Shown here: positions 1 to 10,690 of the stretch, piece after piece
Numbering within the stretch: position 1 is the stretch's first letter
Layout of the letters: each line of letters begins with the position of its first letter
Assembly: GCF_963924675.1 (NCBI RefSeq)
Contig: NC_089226.1
Coordinates: 55,180,205-55,244,204, forward strand
Length of the DNA stretch: 64,000 nt
Direction of reading: 5' to 3'
Source: Phocoena phocoena
Lineage: Eukaryota; Chordata; Mammalia; Artiodactyla; Phocoenidae
Program-made: the position numbers and the translations under genes
Notes under the pieces: model-generated
What the model was told of the DNA's origin: nothing
What the model saw: the letters and a program-made list of their open reading frames with translations, nothing else
The model's database searches: none

Positions 1-364
1 TAACAGTTTCTTTTTTGTGTTGTTTTGCAGTTGGGATAATTTAAACACACATACTAATGTGGATTTTTCTTTAAAGAGTTAAAGGGTAGTGAGAGTTTAC
101 CTGTTATAAAATTGTTCAAATCTTGCAATATAGATACAGAAACATTTAAGGATTCTAAAATATATTTTCAAAACTTGGACAAGAAAGCTGGCACAAACAA
201 AATGAAGAGAGTTTATTCAAAAAGTTGATGAAACTCTAATGTATCATTTTTTCCTAATATATCATTTTTAACTGAAATTTGGAAAGATGTTTTTAAAAGT
301 TTCAGTAAAATAAATGAGAAATGATTCCTGATTTGGATGTGTATACAACTTCATATAGACTATG
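1..364. other. AT-rich sequence, no gene or repeat recognised
   Basis: This stretch is AT-rich and has no long open frame, no recognisable repeat family and no RNA gene that I can see. It is probably decayed intergenic DNA. Confidence 0.4.
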
Positions 365-1040
365 GTATAATATATACTTGGTCTTTGTCACCAGTTCCTG
401 GCACAGAGCTCCTAAAACCATGGGAGTTTCCTGAGTGATAGGATTATCTTTTGTTGTTCATTAGGAGCCCCTTTCAACCACACTTCAGTTTATACTAATG
501 AGATGACTCAGAATGAGGTCCCTAAATGGCTTTAGAATAGAGGCTGGTCAGCTGAAACAACAACCAATTTCATTTCCACTTTCATCCCCACTCTCTGACT
601 TCCTGGATGGTGATGGGGACTGGAGATTGGGTTATAAAAACTCTTAAACTACAAGACTGAGAGAGCTTCTGAATTGGTGAACACATCCATGTTTCTGGAG
701 GGTGGCAAAGCCTGACTCCCTGGGCACAGAGGTTCCTATGTACCAGACCTCGATCTATGTACTATTCATTTGTATACTTATCTGGCTATTCATTTGTATC
801 CTTTATAACAAACTGGAAAAGAAAGTATAGCACTTTTCTGAGTTCTATGTATCATTCTAGTGAATTATCAAACCTGAGCAGGGGATCGTGGGAACCCCTG
901 AATTTGTAATCTTCTGGGAAAAAATGTGGGTAGCATGGGCACACAATTAGAAGCCAGAAGACAGGGGAACTCATTCATGTGGTCTTACAGTCAGCTCTGG
1001 AGGCACTGAGCAGAGTGGAGAAGTGTGGAAAGTGGATCTG
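365..1040 (+). repeat. Ancient LTR, copy A (ERVL-like, family uncertain)
   Basis: The segment aligns by eye, in order, with 17,930-18,660. Shared blocks include 'tttcctgagtga', 'tttatactaatgag' against 'tttatgctaatgag', 'ttggtgaac', 'catttgtatccttta', 'aagtatag', 'gagttctatgt' against 'cagttttgtgt', and 'acctgagc'. From memory the run ending in 'tttgtatccttta..' followed by 'gggaacccctgaattt' belongs to mammalian ERVL-class solo LTRs, but I cannot name the subfamily. No internal retroviral genes are adjacent, so this is a solo LTR or a fragment. The borders are approximate. Confidence 0.55.
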
Positions 1041-1149
1041 GAGAACAAACAAGAAATCTGACACATCCCTTGCCTAGAAGTTACGCTCTTTAATGCAATA
1101 ACCTCGTCTATCTTATACTTCATTATGCCCTAGTGCCTAGAACAGACCT

Positions 1150-1775
1150 GATGCATAGCAGTAACAGCTAACATTCACTAGGTGTTTACTATATCCTGAG
1201 TACTTCTATTGGGCTTTACATGTATTAAATTATTATTATTATTTTTTTAAAACAAAACCTACCAAATCACAAGTAGGGGATGATTTTCTTTTTCTTTTAT
1301 AAATTTATTTATTTATTTTATTTTTGGCTGCGTTGGGTCTTCATTGCCGCTTGTGCACTTTATTTAGTTGTGGCGAGCAGGGACTACTCTTCGTTGTGGT
1401 GCTCGGGCTTCTCATTGTAGTGGCTTCTCTTGTTGCGGAGCATGGGCTCTAGGCATGTGGACTTCAGTTACTGTGGCTCGTGGGCTCTAGAGCGCAGGCT
1501 CAGTAGTTGTGGTGTATGGGCTTAGTTGCTCTGTGGCATGTGGGATCTTCCCGGACCAGGGCTCAAACCTGTGTCCCCTGCATTAGCAGGTGGATTCTTA
1601 ACCACTGCGCCACGAGGGAACGCCTATATTAAATTATTTAGTTTTCATGTCAACTGTATTAGTTATTACTATTACGTATCATTATCACCATTTTCTAGGT
1701 GATAAAACTGAGGCACACAGAAGGCTAGATTTTACATATTTGAACTCCAACCCAGGACACTTGACTCTGTGACCG
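1150..1775 (-). repeat. MIR SINE fragment, antisense, split by a CHR SINE
   Basis: Two pieces (about 1,150-1,234 and 1,639-1,775) read continuously as an antisense MIR. The left piece has 'taacattcactaggtgttta' and 'gctttacatgtattaaatta'. The right piece continues with 'tttagttttcatg', then 'ccattttctaggtgataaaac' and 'tgaggcacacagaaggc'. The continuity across the gap shows exactly what was inserted between them. Confidence 0.65.
1235..1624 (-). mobile_element. CHR-type SINE (long form), antisense, with extra 3' sequence
   Basis: The tRNA-like head is at the right end ('ccactgcgccacgagggaa') and the body reads back to 'ttttggctgcgttgggtctt' near 1,322, with an AT-rich tail at about 1,285-1,320. 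The flanking duplication 'tattaaattatt' (1,223-1,234 and 1,627-1,638) lies about 50 bases beyond that tail. The insertion therefore carries a non-SINE segment (about 1,240-1,284) ending in a second A/T-rich run. No protein is encoded. Confidence 0.8.
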
Positions 1776-1904
1776 TCACTACTTTTTTTTTTTAATTTAA
1801 TAATATACTTGATTTAACCCAATATAACCTAAATATTTTCACTTTAACGTGTAATAAAATAAAAGGCATTAATATGATTTTTTTTTGGTTTTGTTTTTTC
1901 TTTC
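1776..1904. other. AT-rich spacer with poly-T and poly-C runs
   Basis: Low-complexity AT-rich DNA leads into a T/C run (about 1,878-1,921) that is probably the degenerate A-tail of the neighbouring antisense L1. No gene is seen. Confidence 0.4.
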
Positions 1905-2382
1905 CCCCCCCCCTTTTTTTTAAACATCTTTATTAGAGTATAATTGCTTTACAATGGTTGCTAGTTTCTGCTGTATGACAAAGTGAATCAGCTATACGTA
2001 TACATATATCCCCATATCCCCTCCATCTTGGGTCTCCCTCCCACCCCTCTAGTGGTCACGAAGCACCGAGTTATTCCCCCTGTGCTATGCAGCTGCTTCC
2101 CACTAGCTATTTTACATTTGGTAGTGTATATATGTCCACGCTACTTTCTCACTTTGTCCCAGCTTACCCTTCCCCCTCCTCGTGTCCTCAAGTCCATTCT
2201 CTACGTCCGTGTCTTTACTCCTGTCCTGCCCCTAGGTTCTTCAGAACCAATTGTTTTTTTTTCTTTAGATTCCATATATATGTGTTAGCATATGGTGTTT
2301 GTTTTTCTCTTGCTGACTTCACTCTGTATGACAGGCTGTAGGTCCATCCACCTCACTACAAATAACTCAATTTCATGGCTTT

Positions 2383-5300
2383 TTATGGCTGAGTAATATT
2401 TTTTTTATGGCTTTTTATGGCTGAGTAATATTCCATTGTATATATGTGCCACATCTTCTTTATCCATTCATCTGTCAATGGACACTTAGGTTGCTTCCAT
2501 GTCCTGGCTATTGTAAATAGTGCTGCAGTGAACACTGTGGTACATGACTCTTTTTGAATTATGGTTTTCTCAGGGTAAATGCCCAGTAGTGGGATTGCTG
2601 GGTCATATGGTAGCTCTATTTTTAGTTTTTTGAGGAAGCTCCTTACTGTTCTCCATAGTGGCTGTATCAATTTACATTCCCACCAGCAGTGCAAGAGGGT
2701 TCCCTCTTCTCCACACCCTCTCCAGCATTTATTGTTTGTAGATTTTTTGATGATGGCCGTTCTGACCAGTGTGAGGTGATACCTCATTGTAGTTTTCATT
2801 TGCATTTCTCTAATGATTAGTGATGTTGAGCATCCTTTCATATGTTTGTTGGCAGTCTGTATGTCTTCTTTGGAGAAATGTCTGTTTACCTCTTCTGCCC
2901 ATTTTTGGTTTGGGTTGTTTGTTTTTTTGATATTAAGCTGCATGAGCAGCTTTTATATTTTGGAGATTAATCCTTTGTCAGTTGCTTCATTTGCAAATAT
3001 TTTCTCCCATTCTGAGGGTTGTCATTTGGTCTTGTTTATGGTTTCCTTTGCTGTGCAAAAGCTTTTAAGTTACATTAGGTCCCATTTGTTTATATTTGTT
3101 TTTATTTCCATTACTCTAGGAGGTGGGTCAAAAAGGTTCTTGCTGTGATTTATGTCATAGAGTGTTCTGCCTATGTTTTCCTCTAAGAGTTTTATAGTGT
3201 CTGGCCTTACATTTAGTTCTAGAATCCATTTTGAGTTTATTATTGTGTATGGTGTTAGGGAGTACTCTAATTTCATTCACATGTAGCTGTCCAGTTTTCC
3301 CAGCACCACTTGTTGAAGAGGCTGACTTTTCTCCATTTTATATTCTTGCCTCCTTTATCAAAGATAAGGTGACCATATGTATGTGGGTTTACCTCTGGGC
3401 TTTCTATCCTGTTCCATTGATCTATATTTCTATTTTTGTGCAAGTACCATATTATCTTGTTTACTGTAGCTTTGTAGTATAGTCTGAAGTCAGGGTGTCT
3501 GATTCCTCCAACTCCATTTTTCTTAAGATTGCTTTGGCTATTCAGGGTCTTTTGTGTTTCCATACAAATTGTGAAATTTTTTGTTCTAGTTCTATGAAAA
3601 ATGCCATTGGTAGTTTGATAAGGATTACATTGATTCTGTAGTTTGTTTTGGGTAGTATAATCATTTTCACAATCTTGATTCTTCCAATCCAAGAACATGA
3701 TATATCTCTCCATCATGATATATCTATCATCTTTAATTTCTTTCATCAGTGTCTTACAGTTTTCTGCATACAGGTCTTTTGTCTCCTTAGGTAGGTTTAT
3801 TCCTAGGTATTTTATTCTTCTTGTTGCAGTGGTAAATGGGAGTGTTTCATTAATTTCTCTTTCAGATTTTTCATCATTAGTGTATACGAATGCAAGAGAT
3901 TTCTGTGCATTAATTTTGTATCCTGCTATCTTACCAAATTCATTGATTAACTGTAGTAGTTTTCTGGTATCATCTTTAGGATTCCCTGTGTATAGTATCA
4001 TGTCATCTGCAAACAGTGACAGTTTTACTTCATCTTTTTGGATTTGGATTCTTTTATTTCTTTTTCTTTTCTGATTGCTGTGGCTAACACTTCCAAAACT
4101 ATTTTGAATAATAGTGGTGAGAATGGGCAACCTTGTCTTGTTCCTGATCTTATTGGAAATGGTTTCAGTTTTTCAGCATTGAGAATGATGTTGGCTGTGG
4201 GTTTGTCATATATGGCCTTTATTATGTTGAGGTAGGTTCCCTCTGTTCCTACTTTCTGGAGAGTTTTTATCATAAATGGGTGTTGAATTTTGTCAAAAGT
4301 TTTTTCTGCATCTATTGAGAAGATCATATGGTTTTTATTCTTCAATTTGTTAATATGGTTTATCACACTGATTGATTTGTGTATATTGAAGAATCCTTGC
4401 ATTCCTGAGATAAATGCCACTTGATCATGGTGTATGATCCTTTTGATGTGCTGTTGGATTCTGTTTGCTACTATTTTGTTGAGGATTTTTGCATCTATAT
4501 TCATCAGTGATATTGGCCTGTAGTTTTCTTTCTTTGTGACATCTTTGTCTGGTTTTGGTATCAGGGTGATGGTGGCCTTGTAGAATGAGTTTGGGAGTGT
4601 TCATCCCTCTGCTGTACTTTGGAAGAGTTTGAGAAAGATGGGTGTTAGCTCTTCTCTAAATGTTTGATAGAATTGGCCTGTGAAGCCATCTGTCCTAGGC
4701 TTTTGTTTGTTTGAAGATTTTTAATGACAGTCTCAATTTCAGTGCTTGTGATTGGTCTGTTTATATTTTCTATTTCTCCTGGTTTAGTCAGAAGGTTGTG
4801 CTTTTCTAAGAATTTTTCCATTTCTTGCAGGTTGTCCATTTTATTGGCATCCACTTGCTTTTAGTAATCTCTCATGATCCTTTGTATTTCTGCAGTATCA
4901 GTATTTCTGCAGTATCAGTATCAGTTCTCTTTTTTCATTTGGAATTCTGTTGATTTGAGTCTTTTCCTTTTTTTTCTTGTTGAGCCTGGCTAATTGTGCA
5001 TCATTTGTTTTGTCTTCTGAAAGAACCAGCTTTTAGTTTTATTGATCTTTGCTATTGTTTCCTTCATTTCTTCTTCATTTATTTCTGATCTCATCTTTAT
5101 GATTTCTTTCCTTCTGCTAACTTTAGGTTTTATTTTGTTCTTCTTCCTCTAATTGCTTTGGGTGTAAGGTTATGTTGTTTGTGTGAGATGTTTCTTGTTT
5201 CTTGAGGTAGGATTGTATTGCTATAAACTTCCCTCTTAGAACTGCTTTTGCTGCATCCCATAGGTTTTGGGTCATTGTGTTTTCATTGTCATTTGTTTCT

Positions 5301-6450
5301 AGGTTTTTTTGATTTCCTCTGTGATCTTTTGGTTATTTAGTAGTGTATTCTTTAGCCTCCATGTGTTTGTAATTTTTGCAGTTTTTTTTCCTATAATTGA
5401 TAATAGTCTCATAGTGTGTTGGTAGAAAAGATACTTGATATGATTTCAGTTTTCTTAAATTTACCAAAGCTTGATTTGTGACCCAAGGTAAGATCTATCC
5501 TGGAGAATGTTCCATGAGCACTTAAGAAGAAAGTGTATTCTGTTGTTTTTGGATACAATGTCTTATAAATATGAATTAAATCCATGTTGTTTAATGTGTC
5601 ATTTAAAGCTTGTGTTTCCTTATTTATTTTCATCTTGGATGATCTGTCCATGGGTGAAAGTGGGGTGTTAAAGTACCCTACTATTTCTGTGTTACTGTCA
5701 ATTTCCCCTTTTATGGCTGTTAACGTTTGCCTTAGGTATTGAGGTGCTCCTATGTTGGGTGCATAAATATTTATAATTGTTATATCTTCTTCTTGGATTG
5801 ATCCCTTGATCATTATGTAGTGTCCTTCTTTGTCTCTTGTAATAGTCTTTATTTTGTTTTTATTTATTTATAAATTTATTTATTTTATTTATTTATTATT
5901 TTTGGCTCTGCTAGGCGTTCGTTGCTGCGTGCGGGCTTTCTCTAGTTTCCGTGAGCTGGGGCTACTCTTCGTTGTGGTGCATGGGCTTCTCATTGTAGTT
6001 GCTTCTCTTGCTGCAGAGCACAGGCTCTAGGCATGAGGGCTCAGTAATTGTCCTCGTGGGCTCTAGAGTGCAGGCTCAGTAGATGTGGCACATGGGCTTA
6101 GTTGCTCTGCGGCATGTGGGATCTTCTTGGACCAGGGCTTGTACCCATGTACCCTGCATTGGCAGGTGGATTCATAACCACTGCACCAGCAGGGAAGTCC
6201 AATAGTCTTTATTTTACAGTCTATTTTGTCTGATATGAGAATTGCTACTTCAGCTTTCTTTTGATTTCCATTTGCATGGAATATCTTTTTCCATCCTCTC
6301 ACTTTCAGTCTGTATGTGTCCCTAGGTCTGAAGTGGGTCTGTTATAGACAGCATATATATGGGTCTTGTTTTTGTATCCATTCAGCCCGTCTTTTGGTTG
6401 GAGCATTTAATCCATTTACACTTAAGGTAATTATTGATATGTATGTTCCT
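2383..6450 (-). pseudogene. L1 ORF2 (endonuclease-reverse transcriptase), broken
   Basis: This is the remnant of the L1 replicase, which nicks target DNA and copies L1 RNA at the nick. Reading down the minus strand: the N-terminal 'NGLNAPTKR'-type segment near 6,410; endonuclease pieces at 6,302-6,201 and 5,813-5,409; a linker piece at 4,854-4,645; reverse transcriptase pieces at 4,504-4,025 and 4,130-3,273, the latter carrying the catalytic FADD motif near 4,010; and a C-terminal zinc-knuckle-like piece at 2,943-2,383 with spaced Cys and His residues (CWRGCG, then HCWWEC). The pieces lie in different frames, so several indels and stops have accumulated. A SINE at 5,856-6,200 splits the endonuclease. 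Confidence 0.85.
5856..6200 (-). mobile_element. CHR-type SINE (long form) inserted in L1 ORF2
   Basis: The borders are set by a perfect 15-bp duplication, 'aatagtctttatttt' (5,841-5,855 and 6,201-6,215). The head is on the right ('caccagcagggaagtcc') and the tail on the left is a run of 'attt' units. It interrupts the endonuclease domain of the host L1, so it is younger than that L1. Confidence 0.92.
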
Positions 6451-6516
6451 ATTACCATTTTCTTAATTGTTTTGTGTTTGTTATTGTAGGTCTTTTCCTT
6501 CTTTTGTGTTTCCTGC

Positions 6517-7440
6517 CTAGAGAAGTTCCTTTAGCATTTGTTGTAAAGCTGGTTTTGTGGTGCTGAATTCCCTTAGCTTTTGCTTGTCTGTAAAGGTTTT
6601 AATTTCTCTGTTTAATCTGAATGAGATCTTTGCTGGGTAGAGTAATCTTGGTTGTAAGTTTTTCTCTTTCATCACTTCATATATGTCCTGCCTCACCCTT
6701 CTGACTTGCAGATTTTCTGCTGAAAATTCACCTGTTAACCTTATGGGGATTCTCTTGTATGTTATTTGTTGTTTTTCCCTTGCTGCTTTTAATATTTTTT
6801 CTTTGTATTTAATGTTTGATAGTTTGATTAATATGTGCCTTGTCGTGTTACTCCTTGGATTTATCCTGTGTGGGTTCTTTGCACTTCCTGGGCTTGATTA
6901 ACTATTTCCTTTCCCATATTAGGGAAGTTTTCAGCTATAATCTCTTCAAATATTTTCTCAGTCCCTTTCATTTTCTCTTCTTCTTCTGGAACCCCTATAA
7001 TTTGAATTTTGGTGCATTTAATGTTGTCCCAGAGGTCTCTGAGACTGTCCTCAATTCTTTTCATTCTTTTTTCTTTATTCTGCTCTGCTGTAGTTATTTC
7101 TACTATTTTATCTTCCAGGTCACTTAGCCGTTCTTCTGCCTCAGTTATTCTGCCATTGATTCCTTCTAGAGAATTTTTCATTTCATTTATTGTGTTGTTC
7201 ATCATTGTTTGTTTGCTCTTTAGTTCTTCTAGGTCCTTGTTAAACATTTTTTGTATTTTTTCCATTCTATTTCCAAGATTTTGGATCATCTTTACTATCA
7301 TTACTGTTATTATTATCATTATAATTATTCAATTACCTGAATTCTTTTTCAGGTAGACTGCCTATTTACTCTTCATTTGTTTGTTCTGGTGGGTTTTCAC
7401 CTTGCTCCTTCATCTGCTGTGTATTTCTCTGTCTTCTCAT
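6517..7440 (-). pseudogene. L1 ORF1 (RNA-binding chaperone), broken
   Basis: ORF1p normally trimerises through a coiled coil and coats L1 RNA. The start codon is at 7,440 (protein begins MRRQRNTQQMKEQGENPPEQ). An in-frame TAA follows after about 24 codons. The open segment 7,319-6,861 holds a heptad-rich coiled coil ('EEIKN..LEGINGRITEAEERLSDLEDK' region) and then the RRM-like start ('IQIIGVPEEEEK'). A frameshift near 6,865 moves the C-terminal domain into another frame; it can be followed to a stop near 6,519. Distance from start to that stop is 924 bases, about the usual length for mammalian ORF1. Confidence 0.8.
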
Positions 7441-8327
7441 TTTGCTTAACTTACTGTGTTTGGGGTCTGCTTTTCACAGGCTGCAGGTTCATAGTTCCTG
7501 TTGTTTTTGGTGACTGTCCCGTGTGGGTAAGGTTGGTTCAGTGGGTTGTGTAGGCTTCCTGGTGGAGGGGACTTTTGCCTGTGTTCTGGTGGATGAGGTT
7601 GGATCTTGTCTTTATGGTGGGCAGGACCGTGTCTGGTGGTGTGTTTTTGGGTGTCTGTGAATTTATTATGATTTTAGGCAGCCTCTCTGCTAATGGGTGG
7701 GGTTGTATTCCTGTCTTGCTAGTTGTTTGGCCTGGGATGTCCAGCATTGGAGCTAGCCGGTCGTTCAGTCGAGCAGGGTCTTAGTGTTGAGACGGAATTC
7801 TCTGGGAGATCTGTTGCTGATTGATATTACGAGGGGCTGGGAGGTCTCTAGTGGACCAATGTCCTGAACTTGGCTCTTCCACCTCAGAGGCTCAGGCCTG
7901 ACATGAGGCCGGAGCACCAAGACCCTGTCTGTCACACGGAATTATCAAGATAGTGGTCATTGGCAAGTGAAACCACAAGAGAAGAGGCCCGTGCTATGCT
8001 TGGTCCCGCTGAGCAATTTTCAGACTTCAGCTCATTCTGGCAACAGGGCAACTGTGTCGATGACACAAGGCAGGACAGGGTCCACGAGGCGGGTGGCATT
8101 CATCTGTTGCGCGACCTGAGGGGGCCGGTCGAAGCCCTCGGGGAAGGCGACAGCGGCCAGGACTCCGGCCTCCTGTGGCTGTGGCCTCTTTGGGGTCTCC
8201 CTCCTGGTGTCAGGTCACTCTCATCCCTGCTTTGGTGGTGGTGCCTTTACCCTGAGCTTCTTCACTGGGCGAGTGTTCCCTGAGGCAACGTGTGAAAAGT
8301 GCAGGCCTCGCTTGACCCTCACTCTTT
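7441..8327 (-). other. Probable L1 5' UTR
   Basis: This GC-richer block sits directly upstream of ORF1 on the minus strand, where L1 carries its internal promoter. It has no conserved protein; the open frames through it on either strand are chance. Its identity rests on position, length (about 0.9 kb) and composition rather than on a remembered consensus. Confidence 0.6.
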
Positions 8328-8341
8328 AAAAAAAAAAAAAA

Positions 8342-8760
8342 CAACTTTCCCCCCAGCTTTATTGAGTTATAATTGGCACATAACATTGTATACTTTTAAG
8401 GTTTAAAATATGTTGATTTGATACATTTATAAATTGCAAAATGATTACCACCATAGTATTAGTTACCACCTTCATCCAGTAACATAGTTACCATTTTCTT
8501 TTTGTGGTGAGAACATTTGAGATACACTCTGTATCAAGTATATGGTAGAGTATTATTAGCTGTAATCACCATGCTGTGCATTAGATCCCCAAACTTGTTA
8601 ATCTTATCACTGGAAGTTTATACCCTTTGAGCAATATCTCCCCCTAACTTCCGTCCCCCAAGTCCTGGTAACCACCACTCTACTCTCCATGACCCTCAGT
8701 CTGAATTGCCATATTATGGTGCTCAACAGAGTTACTCTCTTCTTATGCAACATCACTTCT
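8342..8760 (-). repeat. Old L1M 3' UTR fragment, antisense
   Basis: The phrases 'agctttattgagttataatt', 'ggcacataacattgtatac' and 'tgattaccaccatagtatta' are typical of antisense L1M 3' UTR. The segment is diverged and has no ORF. Confidence 0.7.
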
Positions 8761-9179
8761 TACAACCAGTACTCACCCATCTGTTTTCCTTTCCTGAAGC
8801 TACAGCTTTCTCTTTAAAAAATGCTCCTTCAGAGAGTTAACTCTCTGCTAATTATATCTAGCACATAATGCATCTTCCAGCTGAAAAGAGTAGGACCTTT
8901 AAGTTCTTAATGTGGGATAAGAAAACAAGTCCACAAGAGTGACCAGTTTTTAAAAATAGAATGAATTCTACTCAGATTTTCTAGAAAAGATATATCTCGG
9001 CTGCATGACCGGTTGTATTGTAAACCTGCCAATATAATATTTGTGTATCTGGTGAAATCTTGGAGAAGCAATAGGGAAGGGAAGTCTATGATTTTACTTG
9101 ATAGGAGGCCACACAGAGAAAAATAATAATAAACATCATTTACTTTTTGGGGGCCTATGATTATCTCATTTAATTTTTT
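8761..9179. other. No gene seen; unassigned sequence
   Basis: No open frame or recognised repeat is visible, except a possible MIR scrap near 9,130-9,175 ('ataaacatcatttacttttt'). It may be a decayed part of the surrounding L1M. Confidence 0.3.
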
Positions 9180-9284
9180 AAAAATAATTATTTTTTTTTA
9201 ACCCTTTGACCAACCTCATTCTTCCCAACCTAGTCCCTGGCAACCACCATTCTACTCTCTGTTTCTATGAGTTTGGCTTTTTTT

Positions 9285-9320
9285 TTTTAAGCCAAACATA
9301 TATATATGTTTGGCTTAAAA
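9285..9320. repeat. Perfect 36-bp palindrome
   Basis: The half 'ttttaagccaaacatata' (9,285-9,302) is followed immediately by its exact reverse complement (9,303-9,320). A further copy of the 'aagccaaacatata' arm follows at about 9,330-9,343, and a 'gtttggctttttt' copy precedes it. It lies inside an old L1M. Confidence 0.9.
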
Positions 9321-9480
9321 CATATACTTTAAGCCAAACATATACTTTTCCACATATAAGTGAGATATTGCAGTATTTGTCCTTCTGTCTGACTTATTTC
9401 ATTTAGTGTAATACCTTCAAGTCCCTCCATGTTGCAAATGGCAGGATTTCCATCTGTTTATGGTTGAATTAAAAAAAAAA

Positions 9481-9520
<40 letters not shown>
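9481..9520. repeat. (TG)n microsatellite
   Basis: About 20 uninterrupted TG units, inside the antisense L1M next to an A-run. It is likely to be length-polymorphic. Confidence 0.95.
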
Positions 9521-9521
<1 letters not shown>

Positions 9522-10539
9522 ACATTTTCTTTATCCATTCATCCACTGACAGACACTTAGGTTGTTTCCATGTCTTGGCTATTGTAAACAATGCTGCGAT
9601 AAACATTAGGGTGCAGATCTCTCTTCAAGATAGTGATTTCATTTCCTTCAGACATATCACCAGAAGTAGAAGTGCTGAATCATGTAATAGTTTTATTTTT
9701 AGTTTCTTGAAGAGCCTTCATACTGTTTTCCAAAGTGGCTGTACAATTTACATTTCCACCATCAGTGCACAAAGGTTCCCTTTTCTCTACATCCTCTCTA
9801 TCACTTGTTATTTCCTGTCTTTTTGATGATAGCTGTTCTAACACATGTGAGGTGATATCTCATTGTGGCTTTGATTTGCATTTCCCTGATGATTAGAGTG
9901 TTGAGCATCATTTCATATACCTGTTGGCCATCTGTGTGTCTTCTTTGGAAAAATGTTCAGATCTCTACCCATTTTAAAATCAAATTATTAGTCTTTTTGC
10001 TGTTGAGCTGTATGAGTTCCTTATATATTTTGGATTTTAACCCCTTATCTGATATATGATTTGCAAATATTTTCTCCCATTCCACTGTTTGCCTTTTCAT
10101 TTTGTTGATCATTTCTTTTGCTGAAGAAGCTTTTTAGTCTGATGTCCCATTTTGTTTTTGCTTTTGTCAGTTGTGTTTTGTTGTCATATCCAAAAAATTG
10201 TTGCCAAGACCAATGCCAACTACCTTTGTCCTCATGTGTTTTTCTTTTTCTAGGATTTTTATGGTTTAAGGTCTTACATTTAAGTTTTTAATCCATTTCT
10301 AGTTAATTTTTGTGAATGGTGTAAAGATAGGGGTCCAATTTCATCCTTTTACATGTGACTATCCAGTTTTCCTAGCACCGTTTATTTGAAAAGACTATCC
10401 TTTCCCTGTTGAGTATTCTTGGCTCCCTTGTCAAATGTTAGTTGACCAAACGTGCCTGGGTTTATTTCCGTGCTCTTGGTTCTGTTCCATAGGTCTATGT
10501 GCCTGTTTTCATGCATTTAATCTTTAAGATATCTTTCTG

Positions 10540-10690
10540 TGGTAGTTGGCATTTGCTTCATTTAAACTCAAGGAAACTGAGACAAAGAGAAATGTTTTGC
10601 CCTAGGTCACATGGCTAAAATGTATTCAAGTCATTTTGATTCCAAAGCCTCTGTCTTCAACTATATCACCTTACCGCCTGGTATGGCATG
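10540..10690 (-). repeat. MIR fragment, antisense
   Basis: 'aaggaaactgagacaaagag' followed by 'ccctaggtcacatggctaaa' and 'ttccaaagcctctgtcttc' matches antisense MIR in order. Confidence 0.65.

Larger units (their letters stand above)
1905..8327 (-). mobile_element. LINE-1, near full length, inactive, interrupted by a SINE
   Basis: Read on the minus strand, the element has a GC-rich 5' region (about 8,327-7,441), ORF1 (from 7,440), ORF2 (from about 6,450 to about 2,380), a 3' UTR and an A-rich tail (T-rich at about 1,878-1,921 on the plus strand). Its 3' UTR matches a second L1 in this window (58,397 onward), so both are the same or sister subfamilies. Stops and frameshifts in both ORFs and a SINE inside the endonuclease region make it inactive. 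I see no clear target-site duplication: the 5' end meets an A-run (about 8,328-8,341) that abuts an older L1 fragment, so the true 5' border is uncertain by some tens of bases. Confidence 0.85.
9180..10520 (-). repeat. Old L1M fragment (ORF2 3' part and 3' UTR), antisense
   Basis: The order of landmarks is that of antisense L1: 'caaccaccattctactctc', 'cttatttcatttagtgtaat', 'tttatccattcatccactga', 'ggttgtttccatgtcttggc', 'ttctttggaaaaatgttcag', 'tgccttttcattttgttgat' and 'ctatccagttttcctagcac'. Divergence is much greater than in the L1 at 1.9-8.3 kb. It includes a TG repeat and a local hairpin (listed separately). Confidence 0.8.
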
